Shown: in pieces, positions 8,901 to 17,046 of the stretch
Position numbering within the stretch: position 1 is the first letter of the stretch
Layout of the letters: the number at the start of each line of letters is the position of its first letter
Origin: Algibacter amylolyticus
GTDB taxonomy: Bacteria; Bacteroidota; Bacteroidia; Flavobacteriales; Flavobacteriaceae
NCBI RefSeq assembly: GCF_014202225.1
Contig: NZ_JACHGE010000001.1
Location: forward strand, 1,035,320 to 1,099,319
Direction of reading: 5' to 3'
Length of the DNA stretch: 64,000 nucleotides
The notes under the pieces: model-generated
Databases searched by the model: none
Seen by the model: only the letters and a program-made list of their open reading frames with translations
What the model was told of the DNA's origin: nothing
Program-made: the position numbers and the translations under genes

Positions 8901-9860
8901 TATGATAAAGAAGTGAATAGAAAAACCTTAGGTAACGATGGTGTTTCTGATAGTGGCGGTGTGATAATTATGGACTTTAAGACCTTAGGAGAAATTATTT
9001 TTAGAGGGCAAGCATCGGTTACTAATGGTTTATTTGAATTCGATTTTGTTGTGCCTAAAGACATTGGGATACCCGTTGGGTTTGGTAAAGTAAGTTTTTA
9101 TGCAAAAAATGAAGCCTTAACCGAAGATAAAACAGGAGCAAGTGTAAATACAATAAGAATTGGTGGTTTAAATGAAGATGCGCCAGAAGATAATACCGGT
9201 CCTTTAGTTACATTATACATGAATGATGAAAATTTCGTGACAGGCGGAATTACAAACGAATCGCCTACATTATTAGCAAAATTAGAAGATGCTAACGGAA
9301 TTAATACAGCCAGTGGTATAGGGCATGATATTGTTGGTGTTTTAGATGGCGATGAAACAAACCCTGTAATTTTAAACGATTATTATCAAACCGAAGTGGA
9401 TGATTATACTAAAGGTACAGTAAGTTTTCCTTTTAAAGATTTAGAACCAGGTTTACATACGCTAACAGTAAAAGCTTGGGATGTTTATAATAACTCTTCT
9501 ATTTCTGAAATTCAGTTTATGGTGTTCGATAAAGATCAAGGTTTAGTAATAAATAATGTGCTTAATTACCCAAATCCATTTGTAAATTATACAGAATTTT
9601 GGTTCAATCACAATAGTTCGGAACCTTTAGACGTTTCTATACAGATATTCACCGTTACCGGGAAAATTATTAGAACGCTTAACGGGCAAACTTCTGGAGG
9701 TATAAAAACAACAAGTTCGTTGTCTCGAGATATCGTTTGGGATGGAAGAGATGATTTTGGTGGTAAAATAGGTAAAGGCGTTTATATTTATAAACTAAAA
9801 GTACGTTCTAGTTTATTGAACAAAACGGTCGAAAAAATTGAAAAACTCGTCATATTATAA
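5976..9860 (+). CDS. porU: type IX secretion system sortase PorU
   Basis: PorU is the cell-surface, gingipain-like (C25) peptidase that removes the C-terminal signal of T9SS cargo and attaches the cargo to the surface. The start was set at the ATG at 5976, which gives a clean signal peptide (MKKTILFLLLTISTVVFAQQ); the upstream TTG at 5952 would put eight extra residues before it. The protein has 1294 residues: an N-terminal domain, a C25 domain with LFGDGSYDYKDR, the putative catalytic His786 in YFGHGGEDG and Cys820 in TVTCEFTRFDNP, IGDPAMKL at its end, and a beta-sandwich tail with YPNPF, FTVTGKIIRTL and GKGVYIYKLKV that resembles a sorting domain. porV follows after 34 bases. Confidence 0.95.
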   Translation: MKKTILFLLLTISTVVFAQQKKYSITWGDTQILTIADFAMEVPAFDAEYFNYDLDKGLLFNHQWETDAVINEASVTISNVVYATISKSELKDLDAAKIPSELNFSLKNSSARDKKYIGLQLSPIIEEDNGRFKKVTSFQLSYKTGSNLNSKVSSKFSGSKAISNSVLSSGDWYRFYIDATGVFKLNKRFLQSLGINVNSVDPRTIKLYGHGGEMIPYANAVDYPFDVPENAIEFVGEEDGVIDDSDYILFYGQGPAGYEYFSEKSHINCYTDKTYYYINVSSGNGKRIQSFNQPTGSVDMVIESYDDYQFHEVDDYNLISLGRRWFGDKFDVESSKEFEFDFTGLVTSEPISLKVLVATASGSSSEMKVSVNGTAVSTLGISGVTSPTLANGATYSGSLNVDSSTIKVGLDFNNLGNPSVVGYLDYIAVEGKRALNFDGNQFLFKNKMVSSVSGIGQYNITNASKLMEVWDVTDIYNVSKASNDSGESTFSFTSNLGTLKSYVAVPSSNYLEAKTDSQTTIVNQNIKGTIFQNSQGAFQDIDYVIVTPNNMYNQAERLAQINRNQYGLNVKVVGLDEIYNEFSSGNQDIGAIRNMVKYVYDNASTPENRIKYLCLFGDGSYDYKDRVSGNTNIVPSWYSYNSFSLATSFVSDDFYGMMDENEGAMSSNDKLDIAIGRILADTPQRGVEMVDKVESYYIKEAYGSWRNNFVVMSDDNDSKLNGTLQATTDEIGDLVSDEKPYVNVIKIHSDAFKQESSAGGDRYPVVTSEIVSAMDNGALVVNYFGHGGEDGLAEERIFLKNDITDLRNVCKLNCFVTVTCEFTRFDNPLRETAGEFTFWNKETGAIGLITTTRQVFVNFGINFNKELGQYLYSYSDDDTYEDYEYPTMAEALRLAKNDPVITGNSQKSLVFFIGDPAMKLAFPKPNIRLTKINDMPIATATDTLKGLSYVKLAGEVIDISGNLLTTYNGTLSTTIYDKEVNRKTLGNDGVSDSGGVIIMDFKTLGEIIFRGQASVTNGLFEFDFVVPKDIGIPVGFGKVSFYAKNEALTEDKTGASVNTIRIGGLNEDAPEDNTGPLVTLYMNDENFVTGGITNESPTLLAKLEDANGINTASGIGHDIVGVLDGDETNPVILNDYYQTEVDDYTKGTVSFPFKDLEPGLHTLTVKAWDVYNNSSISEIQFMVFDKDQGLVINNVLNYPNPFVNYTEFWFNHNSSEPLDVSIQIFTVTGKIIRTLNGQTSGGIKTTSSLSRDIVWDGRDDFGGKIGKGVYIYKLKVRSSLLNKTVEKIEKLVIL

Positions 9861-9894
9861 AAAAAATTATATTTGCTAAACTAAAAAAGATTTC

Positions 9895-11136
9895 ATGAAG
9901 AATAGATTATTGCTATTTATAGCCTTTGCTTTTGTTTTTAAAGGTTATTCACAAGAAACAACCGTAGTTGTACCATATGAGAATTCTAGTAGTGTTATTA
10001 CAACAGGAATTCCGTTTCTACTTATAGCATCAGATGCTCGTGCAGCTGGTATGGGAGATATGGGTGTTGCAACCTCTGTTGATGCTTTTTCACAACAATG
10101 GAATTCGTCAAAATACGCCTTTTCAGAAGCTAAATCTGGTGTGGGTGTAAGTTATACACCATATTTAAGTAAATTGGTTAACGACATCTTTTTAGGGAAT
10201 TTCACATACTTTAATCGTCTAGACGATCGTAGTGCATTTGCAGCAAGTTTAAGATATTTTTCTCTAGGATCTATTGAGTTTGTTGACGGACCTGATGATA
10301 CACCAAGAGAGCAAAAACCAAATGAGTTTTCATTAGATGCATCATACGCGTTACGTTTATCGGATCAATTTTCAATGTCGGTACTTATGCGTTATTTACG
10401 TTCAGATTTAAGAATTCAAGGCGTTGGTGGGGATATTACACCTGCAAGTACGTTTGGCGTAGATCTTTCTGGATATTACCAAAGTGAAGAAGAAGCTTAT
10501 TCAGATTTTAATGGACGTTGGAGAGCAGGTTTTGCTATTCAAAATATTGGTCCAAAATTTAAATATGATGAAGGCGGCGAAGAAAATTTTCAGCCTACAA
10601 ATTTACGTATAGGAACTGGGTTCGATTTTATTTTCGACGATTATAATAAAATATCTGTAACTGCAGAAATTGCTAAACTATTGGTGCCAACACCTCCGCA
10701 ATTAGGAAGAGAAACCGTTTTTGAAGATGTTAATGGTAACGGTACTTATGAAGAAGATGAAGATACTTTTATTAGGGAAACAGATAACGTTATCTATAAA
10801 GGAAAATCTCAAGATGTAAACTTTTTATCAGGAATGTTTCAGTCTTTTGGAGATGCACCAGGTGGATTTAGCGAAGAGTTAAAAGAGTTTACATGGGCTT
10901 TAGGAGCAGAATATGTATATCAAGATTCATTTGCATTTAGAACAGGTTATTTTAATGAAAGTGAGGAGAAAGGAGCTAGAAAATTTTTAGCTTTAGGAGC
11001 AGGGTTTAAAGCAAATGTTGTAAATATTGATTTATCATACTTGTTCTCGGCATCAAAAGTGCAAAGTCCATTAGAAAATACATTACGTTTCTCTTTAACC
11101 TTTAACTTTGGTGCAGGGGAATATTTGGAATACTAG
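9895..11136 (+). CDS. porV: type IX secretion system outer membrane channel protein PorV
   Basis: PorV (LptO) is an FadL-like outer-membrane beta barrel that shuttles folded T9SS cargo from the Sov/SprA translocon to PorU. The 413-residue protein begins with a signal peptide (MKNRLLLFIAFAFVFKGYSQ), then the family opening TGIPFLLIASDARAAGMGDMGVATSVDAFSQQWN. Alternating aromatic strands follow and it ends with a barrel-closing strand, LRFSLTFNFGAGEYLEY. The acidic segment EDVNGNGTYEEDEDTF resembles a calcium-binding type loop. It is directly downstream of porU, the usual gene order; a hairpin terminator follows. Confidence 0.95.
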   Translation: MKNRLLLFIAFAFVFKGYSQETTVVVPYENSSSVITTGIPFLLIASDARAAGMGDMGVATSVDAFSQQWNSSKYAFSEAKSGVGVSYTPYLSKLVNDIFLGNFTYFNRLDDRSAFAASLRYFSLGSIEFVDGPDDTPREQKPNEFSLDASYALRLSDQFSMSVLMRYLRSDLRIQGVGGDITPASTFGVDLSGYYQSEEEAYSDFNGRWRAGFAIQNIGPKFKYDEGGEENFQPTNLRIGTGFDFIFDDYNKISVTAEIAKLLVPTPPQLGRETVFEDVNGNGTYEEDEDTFIRETDNVIYKGKSQDVNFLSGMFQSFGDAPGGFSEELKEFTWALGAEYVYQDSFAFRTGYFNESEEKGARKFLALGAGFKANVVNIDLSYLFSASKVQSPLENTLRFSLTFNFGAGEYLEY

Positions 11137-11160
11137 AATTTTTAAAAATAATTTATATTA

Positions 11161-11196
11161 AAAAACTATTGTCTTAATTGACAATAGTTTTTTGTT
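11161..11196 (+). terminator. intrinsic terminator after porV
   Basis: AAAAACTATTGTC (11161-11173) pairs with GACAATAGTTTTT across a 6-base loop and runs into a T tract. It closes the porU-porV unit. Confidence 0.85.
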
Positions 11197-11231
11197 TTTG
11201 GAATTTAGTATTTGCTTTTTTAGAATTTAAT

Positions 11232-11256
11232 TACCTCGTAGGCTTGACTAGAGGTA
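11232..11256 (+). promoter_or_regulatory. hairpin in the cdd leader
   Basis: TACCTC (11232-11237) pairs with GAGGTA (11251-11256), and after a bulged base TAG pairs with CTA around a 6-base loop. It ends 21 bases before the cdd ATG. It has no T tract, so it is not a terminator. Whether it acts on translation is unknown. Confidence 0.3.
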
Positions 11257-11277
11257 GTTTATTAAATACATTTGATT

Positions 11278-11760
11278 ATGAAGGAAATAAAAATAGAGTC
11301 TAGGTTATACGTTTTTGATAGCTTACAAGAACTTCCTAAAGACGTATTGTCCCTTATGGAAAAGGCTGTTCAGGCAAGAGAAAAAGCATATGCACCATAT
11401 TCCAACTTTAATGTAGGTGCCGCCATACTTTTAGATAATAACGAGATTGTATGTGGAAGTAATCAAGAAAATGCGTCATACCCTTCAGGTTTGTGTGCAG
11501 AGCGTACGGCTATTTATTATGCAGGGTCACAATTTCCCGGAGCAAAAATGGTTCGTATGGCTATTACTGCAGGATCTAAAACCAGTAAAACTACAAAGCC
11601 TATTCCGCCTTGTGGTGCGTGCAGACAAGCCATAGCCGAATATGAAATAAAACAAGACGCTCCAATAGAGATCTATTTTATGGGCGAAACCGGTGCTATT
11701 GCTAAATCAAACTCGCTTGCAAACTTGTTACCTTTAATGTTTGATAAATCAGTACTCTAA
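11278..11760 (+). CDS. cdd: cytidine deaminase
   Basis: This enzyme deaminates cytidine and deoxycytidine to uridine and deoxyuridine in pyrimidine salvage. The 160-residue protein shows the zinc and catalytic motifs SGLCAERTA (Cys-Ala-Glu) and PPCGACRQAIAEY (PCxxC), plus AYAPYSNFNVGAA near the N-terminus, all typical of the homotetrameric class. The ATG at 11278 was chosen over an upstream TTG at 11272. The gene stands alone between the porV terminator and the pdhA promoter. Confidence 0.95.
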   Translation: MKEIKIESRLYVFDSLQELPKDVLSLMEKAVQAREKAYAPYSNFNVGAAILLDNNEIVCGSNQENASYPSGLCAERTAIYYAGSQFPGAKMVRMAITAGSKTSKTTKPIPPCGACRQAIAEYEIKQDAPIEIYFMGETGAIAKSNSLANLLPLMFDKSVL

Positions 11761-11876
11761 CCGCTTTATATTTAAGATATTTTAGTTTTTATCAGTAAAT
11801 TATAATAATTAGTGAAACTAAATTAGCTTACGATCCTATTTTTTCATTTTTTTTGTATTTTAGTCATATTGTGTTT

Positions 11877-11905
11877 TTGCAATACGGCACAAAGTGTTAC
11901 TTTTG
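11877..11905 (+). promoter_or_regulatory. flavobacterial promoter of pdhA-pdhC
   Basis: TTG (11877-11879), 18 bases, then TACTTTTG (11898-11905) match the Bacteroidota consensus exactly. Transcription would begin near 11911, about 35 bases before the ATG at 11946. The site lies inside the longest possible reading frame of pdhA (from 11853), which shows that the longer start is not used. Confidence 0.75.
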
Positions 11906-11945
11906 TGTTCCGCTAATTATATTAATAGTACTCAAAAAGTATTCA

Positions 11946-12944
11946 ATGAAAAAAATCACAAAAGAGGTTTACCTAAAATGGTACGAAGAGATGTTATTCT
12001 GGAGAAAGTTTGAAGATAAACTTGCCGCAGTATACATTCAACAAAAAGTAAGAGGATTTCTTCATTTGTATAATGGTCAAGAAGCTGTTTTAGCTGGTGC
12101 TTTACATGCTATGGACTTGACAAAAGATAAAATGATTACCGCTTATCGTAACCACGTACAACCAATAGGTATGGGAGTTGATCCTAAACGTGTTATGGCA
12201 GAATTATTTGGAAAAGTAACTGGAACATCTCAAGGTATGGGAGGTTCTATGCATATTTTCTCTAAAGAATTTAGATTTTATGGTGGTCATGGTATTGTTG
12301 GAGGTCAAATTCCTTTGGGTGCTGGTATTGCTTTTGGAGATAAATATCATGGTGTAGACGGTGTAACAATTTGTTGCTTTGGTGATGGTGCTGCTCGTCA
12401 AGGGTCACTTCACGAAACGTTTAATTTAGCGATGTTATGGAATTTACCAGTAGTATTTGTTTGTGAAAACAACGGGTACGCTATGGGAACTTCGGTAGAA
12501 AGAACAGCAAACCATACCGAAATATGGAAATTAGGTTTAGGCTACGATATGCCTTGTGGACCTGTTGATGGAATGAATCCTATTAAAGTTGCCGAAGCTT
12601 TCGATGAAGCTATTACAAGAGCACGTAAAGGTGGCGGACCAACATTTTTAGAGTTAAAAACATACCGTTATAGAGGACACTCTATGTCCGATGCACAGCA
12701 TTACAGAACGAAAGATGAAGTAAATGAATACAAGAAAATAGATCCTATTACGCAAGTTAAGGATGTTATTCTTGAAAAGAAATTTGCTACAGAGGACGAT
12801 ATTAAAGTAATTGATAAGCGCGTAAAAGAACGTGTTGCTGAATGTGAGAAATTCGCTGAAGAATCTCCATTCCCAGATAAGCAACAACTATACGATATGG
12901 TTTACGAGCAAGAAGATTATCCATTCATTCAACACAAAATATAA
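11946..12944 (+). CDS. pdhA: pyruvate dehydrogenase E1 component, alpha subunit
   Basis: E1-alpha binds thiamine diphosphate and, with E1-beta, decarboxylates pyruvate and acetylates the lipoyl group of E2. The 332-residue protein contains the ThDP motif from GDGAARQG (GDG at 146-148) to ENN (174-176), the phosphorylation-loop-like YRYRGHSMSDAQHYR and the family start KEVYLKWYEEMLFWRKFEDK. The start was moved to the ATG at 11946 because a consensus promoter lies at 11877-11905 and the extra 31 residues are unlike the family. pdhC follows after 3 bases. No E1-beta gene is present, so that subunit must be encoded elsewhere. Confidence 0.95.
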   Translation: MKKITKEVYLKWYEEMLFWRKFEDKLAAVYIQQKVRGFLHLYNGQEAVLAGALHAMDLTKDKMITAYRNHVQPIGMGVDPKRVMAELFGKVTGTSQGMGGSMHIFSKEFRFYGGHGIVGGQIPLGAGIAFGDKYHGVDGVTICCFGDGAARQGSLHETFNLAMLWNLPVVFVCENNGYAMGTSVERTANHTEIWKLGLGYDMPCGPVDGMNPIKVAEAFDEAITRARKGGGPTFLELKTYRYRGHSMSDAQHYRTKDEVNEYKKIDPITQVKDVILEKKFATEDDIKVIDKRVKERVAECEKFAEESPFPDKQQLYDMVYEQEDYPFIQHKI

Positions 12945-12947
12945 GAT

Positions 12948-14591
12948 ATGGCAATAGTTGTAAATATGCCCCGTTTAAGCGATACCATGGAAGAAGGTAC
13001 CGTTGCTACTTGGTTAAAAAAAGTAGGAGATAAGATAGAAGAAGGAGATATTTTAGCTGAAATCGAAACCGATAAAGCGACCATGGAATTCGAATCTTTT
13101 AACGAAGGTACACTACTTCATATTGGTGTTCAAGAAGGTGAAACTACAAAGGTAGATGAGCTTTTAGCTATAATTGGTGACGAAGGTGAAGATATATCTG
13201 GCCTTTTAAATGGTGGTGGTAACGCTTCCGCGGAAGCAAAAGAAGAAACAGCAGAAGCTGAATCTACTCAAGAAGCTCCTGCAGAAACAGCTGCGGCTCC
13301 TGCTGCAAGTGCCGCATTACCTGAAGGTGTTATAGTAGTAACTATGCCACGATTAAGTGATACTATGGAAGAAGGAACTGTGGCAACATGGTTAAAGAAA
13401 GTGGGAGATACTGTTGAAGAAGGCGATATTTTAGCTGAAATTGAAACAGATAAAGCAACCATGGAATTTGAATCTTTCCAATCTGGTACGTTATTAGAAA
13501 TAGGATTACAAGAAGGAGAATCTGCAAAAGTAGATGCTCTATTAGCAATAATAGGTCCTGCAGGAACAGATGTTTCTGGTGTGGCTTCTAGTTTTTCAGC
13601 ATCGGCAGCTCCTGCAAAAGAAGCTCCAAAAGCCGAAGCTAAAAAGGAAGCTCCAAAAGCAGCGTCTACTGCAGCATCGGCTCCTAAAAAAGCAAGTGCT
13701 CCGGCACCAACACCGGTTACAGAAAATGGACGTGTGTTTGTGTCTCCATTGGCTAAGAAATTAGCAGAAGATAAAGGGATCAACTTAACTAAAGTTCAAG
13801 GTTCAGGTGAAAATGGACGTATCGTTAAACGCGATATCGAAAATTACGAACCTGCCGCCGCCGCACCAACTAGTTCTGCTGCTGTTACAAGTTTTGCTGT
13901 AGCAGGAGAAGAAAACACAGAAGAAGTTAAAAATTCTTCTATGCGTAAGGCTATTGCGAAAGCTTTAGGATCATCTAAGTTTACAGCACCGCATTTCTAC
14001 TTAAATATCGAGGTCGATATGGATAATGCTATGGCTTCTCGTAAAATAATCAATGCCATTCCAGATACAAAAGTGTCATTTAATGATATGGTTGTTAAAG
14101 CTTGTGCTATGGCGTTATTAAAGCACCCACAAGTTAATACAACTTGGAGTGATAATGTAACTAAAATACACAGCCACATTCACGTAGGTGTAGCAGTAGC
14201 TGTAGATGATGGTTTGGTTGTACCTGTAATTAAGCATACCAATGCGTTAAGTTTAACACAAATTGGATCTTCGGTAAGAGATTTAGCCGGTAAAGCTAGA
14301 AACAAAAAAATTAAGCCAGATGAAATGTCTGGAAGTACATTTACGGTTTCTAACTTAGGAATGTTTGGTATTCAGAGTTTTACATCAATTATTAACCAGC
14401 CAAATTCTGCAATTTTATCTGTAGGAGCTATTGTGCAAAAGCCTGTAGTTAAAGATGGTCAAATAGTAGTTGGTAATACTATGATGCTTACCTTGGCATG
14501 CGATCACAGAACAGTAGATGGAGCTGTGGGAGCACAATTTTTACAAACATTAAAAACGTTTATTGAAAACCCTGTAACTATGATAGCATAG
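12948..14591 (+). CDS. pdhC: pyruvate dehydrogenase E2 component, dihydrolipoyllysine acetyltransferase
   Basis: E2 forms the core of the pyruvate dehydrogenase complex and transfers acetyl groups to CoA. The 547-residue product has two lipoyl domains (about 1-80 and 127-206; the lipoylated lysines are K43 and K169 in the repeated ETDKATMEFES), Ala/Pro-rich linkers, a peripheral-subunit-binding domain (about 262-300, VSPLAKKLAEDKGINL), and a catalytic domain with the HxxxDG site (DHRTVDG, H520 and D524). The linkers create long antisense open frames that are not genes. It is translated directly after pdhA and closed by a strong terminator. Confidence 0.96.
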   Translation: MAIVVNMPRLSDTMEEGTVATWLKKVGDKIEEGDILAEIETDKATMEFESFNEGTLLHIGVQEGETTKVDELLAIIGDEGEDISGLLNGGGNASAEAKEETAEAESTQEAPAETAAAPAASAALPEGVIVVTMPRLSDTMEEGTVATWLKKVGDTVEEGDILAEIETDKATMEFESFQSGTLLEIGLQEGESAKVDALLAIIGPAGTDVSGVASSFSASAAPAKEAPKAEAKKEAPKAASTAASAPKKASAPAPTPVTENGRVFVSPLAKKLAEDKGINLTKVQGSGENGRIVKRDIENYEPAAAAPTSSAAVTSFAVAGEENTEEVKNSSMRKAIAKALGSSKFTAPHFYLNIEVDMDNAMASRKIINAIPDTKVSFNDMVVKACAMALLKHPQVNTTWSDNVTKIHSHIHVGVAVAVDDGLVVPVIKHTNALSLTQIGSSVRDLAGKARNKKIKPDEMSGSTFTVSNLGMFGIQSFTSIINQPNSAILSVGAIVQKPVVKDGQIVVGNTMMLTLACDHRTVDGAVGAQFLQTLKTFIENPVTMIA

Positions 14592-14619
14592 ATATTAAGT
14601 TTTTAATTTATAATATAAG

Positions 14620-14653
14620 AACCTGTATCATTAGTTTGATACAGGTTTTTTTT
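14620..14653 (+). terminator. intrinsic terminator after pdhC
   Basis: The 11-base stem AACCTGTATCA/TGATACAGGTT with a 6-base loop is followed by eight T residues. It lies 28 bases after the pdhC stop. Confidence 0.9.
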
Positions 14654-14678
14654 ATCTTTAAATTTTAATAAAAACACC

Positions 14679-15710
14679 ATGAAAAAAATATTCAGTCTTT
14701 TAGTACTAGCACTTATTTTAAGTTGCGGCGGACAAAAAAAAATTATCGAAACCAATCCCGATGCTATTAAACCAGTAGCGCAAACTACAGAGGAATCTAT
14801 AAGTAAATCCGTTTCAAATTCAAGTAGTTTGGTGTCTAACACTATTTCTTTAGAAACTATAAAGGCGAGTCTAGAGTATTTGGCTTCAGATGAATTGGAA
14901 GGTAGAAATACAGGCTCTAAAGGCATTGAAAAAGCAGCTGTTTTTATTGAAAATCATTTCAAAGCAAATCATATTAAACCTTATTTTGAAACCTATCGCG
15001 ATAGTTTCAATATTGAAACAGTAATAGGATATAACGTGGTTGGGTATTTAGAAGGTAACGACCCAAAACTTAAAAATGAGTTTGTAATTCTTGGTGCGCA
15101 TTACGATCATATTGGAACAGCAAAAGCTGTAAATGGCGATGTAATTGCCAATGGCGCTAACGATGATGCCTCTGGAACAGTTGCCGTTTTAGAATGGGCA
15201 AAACACTTTGCAAAAACCAAAAGTAATAAACGTAGTGTGCTATTCACCTTGTATGCCGCCGAAGAAATGGGGCTTAAAGGTTCAGAGCATTTAGCGAAAC
15301 GCTTAAAAAAACAAAATATAGATTTATATACCATGATTAATTTCGAAATGATTGGTGTGCCAAGAGCAACAACCGAAATTATGGCCTATATGTCTGGATA
15401 CGAAAAATCTAATTTAGCAAAGCAACTTAATGTTTATGGCGGTTCCGAAATGATAGGGTTCTTTCCAAAGGCAAAGGAATTTAATTTGTTTCAACGCTCG
15501 GATAACTACCCGTTTTACAACGCCTTTAAAGTGCCTGCTCACGCTATTTCTACTTTCGATTTTACCAATTTTGAATACTATCATCATGTAGATGATGAAG
15601 CCGATAAAATGGATTTTAATCACATGACAAATTTTATAAGTAAAATGGTTCCGGCCTTAGAAGGCATGATAAATGCACCAACTAAAGTAATAAAAATGAA
15701 TAATGAGTAA
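14679..15710 (+). CDS. M28 family metallopeptidase, lipoprotein
   Basis: This is a 343-residue zinc aminopeptidase-like protein. The N-terminus MKKIFSLLVLALILSC gives a lipobox with Cys16, so it is probably anchored in an envelope membrane. The M28 metal ligands can be read in order: GAHYDHIG (His), ANDDASGT (bridging Asp), YAAEEMGLKGSEH (Glu-Glu), NFEMIG and a late HHVDDEAD (His). EYLASDELEGRNTGS is the common start of the peptidase domain. The substrate (peptides or amino acids) cannot be told. The next gene overlaps its end by 8 bases, so the two are translationally coupled. Confidence 0.9.
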   Translation: MKKIFSLLVLALILSCGGQKKIIETNPDAIKPVAQTTEESISKSVSNSSSLVSNTISLETIKASLEYLASDELEGRNTGSKGIEKAAVFIENHFKANHIKPYFETYRDSFNIETVIGYNVVGYLEGNDPKLKNEFVILGAHYDHIGTAKAVNGDVIANGANDDASGTVAVLEWAKHFAKTKSNKRSVLFTLYAAEEMGLKGSEHLAKRLKKQNIDLYTMINFEMIGVPRATTEIMAYMSGYEKSNLAKQLNVYGGSEMIGFFPKAKEFNLFQRSDNYPFYNAFKVPAHAISTFDFTNFEYYHHVDDEADKMDFNHMTNFISKMVPALEGMINAPTKVIKMNNE

Positions 15711-16386
15711 ACATATAATTATAACAGGAACAAGCCGCGGTATTGGTTTCGAGCTAGTACAACTCTTTGCAAAAGCAGGACATAAAGTTTTAGCGCTTTC
15801 GCGGAATGAGAAGCCGGTTCAAAGCTTGAAATTAGATAATGTAACTGCATTTTCGTTCAACTTGAATGATGCTAAGGCTTATAGTCATGTTGAAGATTTT
15901 ATAGCCAAAGAATGGAAGCATGTAGATGTTTTAATAAATAACGCTGGTGCTTTATTAAATAAACCGTTTGCAGAAATTACTATGGATGAGTTTGAGGCTG
16001 TTTATAAAACCAATGTTTTTGGAGTAGCAGAGTTAACACGAAAAGTAATTCCGTTTATGGTTAATAATAGTCATGTTGTTACCATTAGCTCAATGGGCGG
16101 TGTACAAGGTAGTATGAAGTTTCCTGGGTTAGCGGCCTATAGTTCTAGTAAAGCTGCGGTAATTACTTTAACCGAGTTACTAGCCGAAGAGTATAAAGAA
16201 TCTGGAATAGCATTTAATGTTTTGGCTTTAGGCGCTGTACAAACCGAAATGTTAGAAGAAGCCTTTCCAGGCTATCAAGCACCTACAACAGCTATAGAAA
16301 TGGCGGAATATATTCTTGATTTTTCATTAACCGGGAATAAGTATTATAATGGTAAACTGTTGCAAGTTTCTAATTCTACGCCTTAA
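15703..16386 (+). CDS. SDR family NAD(P)-dependent oxidoreductase
   Basis: This 227-residue short-chain dehydrogenase has the nucleotide-binding motif TGTSRGIG (residues about 8-15), the NNAG motif, a catalytic Ser in ISSMGG and the YSSSK active-site pair (YxxxK). Its substrate is not evident. The ATG overlaps the end of the M28 peptidase gene and the stop is 3 bases before the HAD gene, so the three genes look like one operon. Confidence 0.9.
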   Translation: MSKHIIITGTSRGIGFELVQLFAKAGHKVLALSRNEKPVQSLKLDNVTAFSFNLNDAKAYSHVEDFIAKEWKHVDVLINNAGALLNKPFAEITMDEFEAVYKTNVFGVAELTRKVIPFMVNNSHVVTISSMGGVQGSMKFPGLAAYSSSKAAVITLTELLAEEYKESGIAFNVLALGAVQTEMLEEAFPGYQAPTTAIEMAEYILDFSLTGNKYYNGKLLQVSNSTP

Positions 16387-16389
16387 TTT

Positions 16390-17025
16390 ATGAGTAAATA
16401 CAAATGTATAATTTTCGATTGCGATGGCGTTTTAATTGATAGCGAACCTATTGCTATAGGTGTTTTGGTTGAAATGGCTAATTATTTAGGTGCTAATATG
16501 GAGCTTGATGCTGCTATGATTGCATTAAAAGGGAAATCTTTTAAATACTGTACTAATTATATTTCGCAACGTATTGAAAAACCATTACCTATTCATTTTG
16601 AACAAGATTATCGTATTAATACGTTTGAAGCCTTCCGGAAAAATATTCAACCAATAAAAGGTATAAAAGCAGTTCTCGAAAACATAAACGTACCGTTCTG
16701 TGTAGCATCAAGTGGACCCGAAAATAAAATTCGGTTAAACTTAGAGCTTACGGGGCTACTTCCTTTTTTTGAAGGGCATATCTTTAGTTGTTATGCGATA
16801 CAAAAATGGAAGCCAGAGCCCGATGTATTTCTATGGGCAGCAGAAACCATGGGGTTTAAACCAGAAGACTGTTTGGTGGTAGAGGATAGTTTGTCGGGAG
16901 TTAGAGCTGCTAATACAGGCGGTTTTGATGTTTTTGGTTATACAGAGCACGACTATGGTAATGCGCTAAGTAAAGAAGCTACAAAGACATTTAATAGCAT
17001 GGACAAGCTTTTAAAAATGTTATAA
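16390..17025 (+). CDS. HAD family hydrolase, beta-phosphoglucomutase-like
   Basis: A 211-residue HAD phosphatase of the subfamily I type with an alpha-helical cap. Motif I is IIFDCDGVLIDSE, motif II is VASSGP, motif III is around KWKPEPD and motif IV is VVEDSLSGVRAA. DGVLIDSEP is common to beta-phosphoglucomutase, phosphoglycolate phosphatase and 2-deoxyglucose-6-phosphatase homologues, so the substrate is unresolved. It is the last gene of the M28-SDR-HAD run and converges with the YdeI-like gene. Confidence 0.9.
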   Translation: MSKYKCIIFDCDGVLIDSEPIAIGVLVEMANYLGANMELDAAMIALKGKSFKYCTNYISQRIEKPLPIHFEQDYRINTFEAFRKNIQPIKGIKAVLENINVPFCVASSGPENKIRLNLELTGLLPFFEGHIFSCYAIQKWKPEPDVFLWAAETMGFKPEDCLVVEDSLSGVRAANTGGFDVFGYTEHDYGNALSKEATKTFNSMDKLLKML

Positions 17026-17046
17026 TTCGCTACTGTTAGTTAAAGG

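Noticed and set aside
13268-13783. Long antisense frame in pdhC (Ala-rich product)
   Set aside because: It mirrors the Ala/Pro/Lys-rich linkers of the E2 protein on the other strand; composition explains it.
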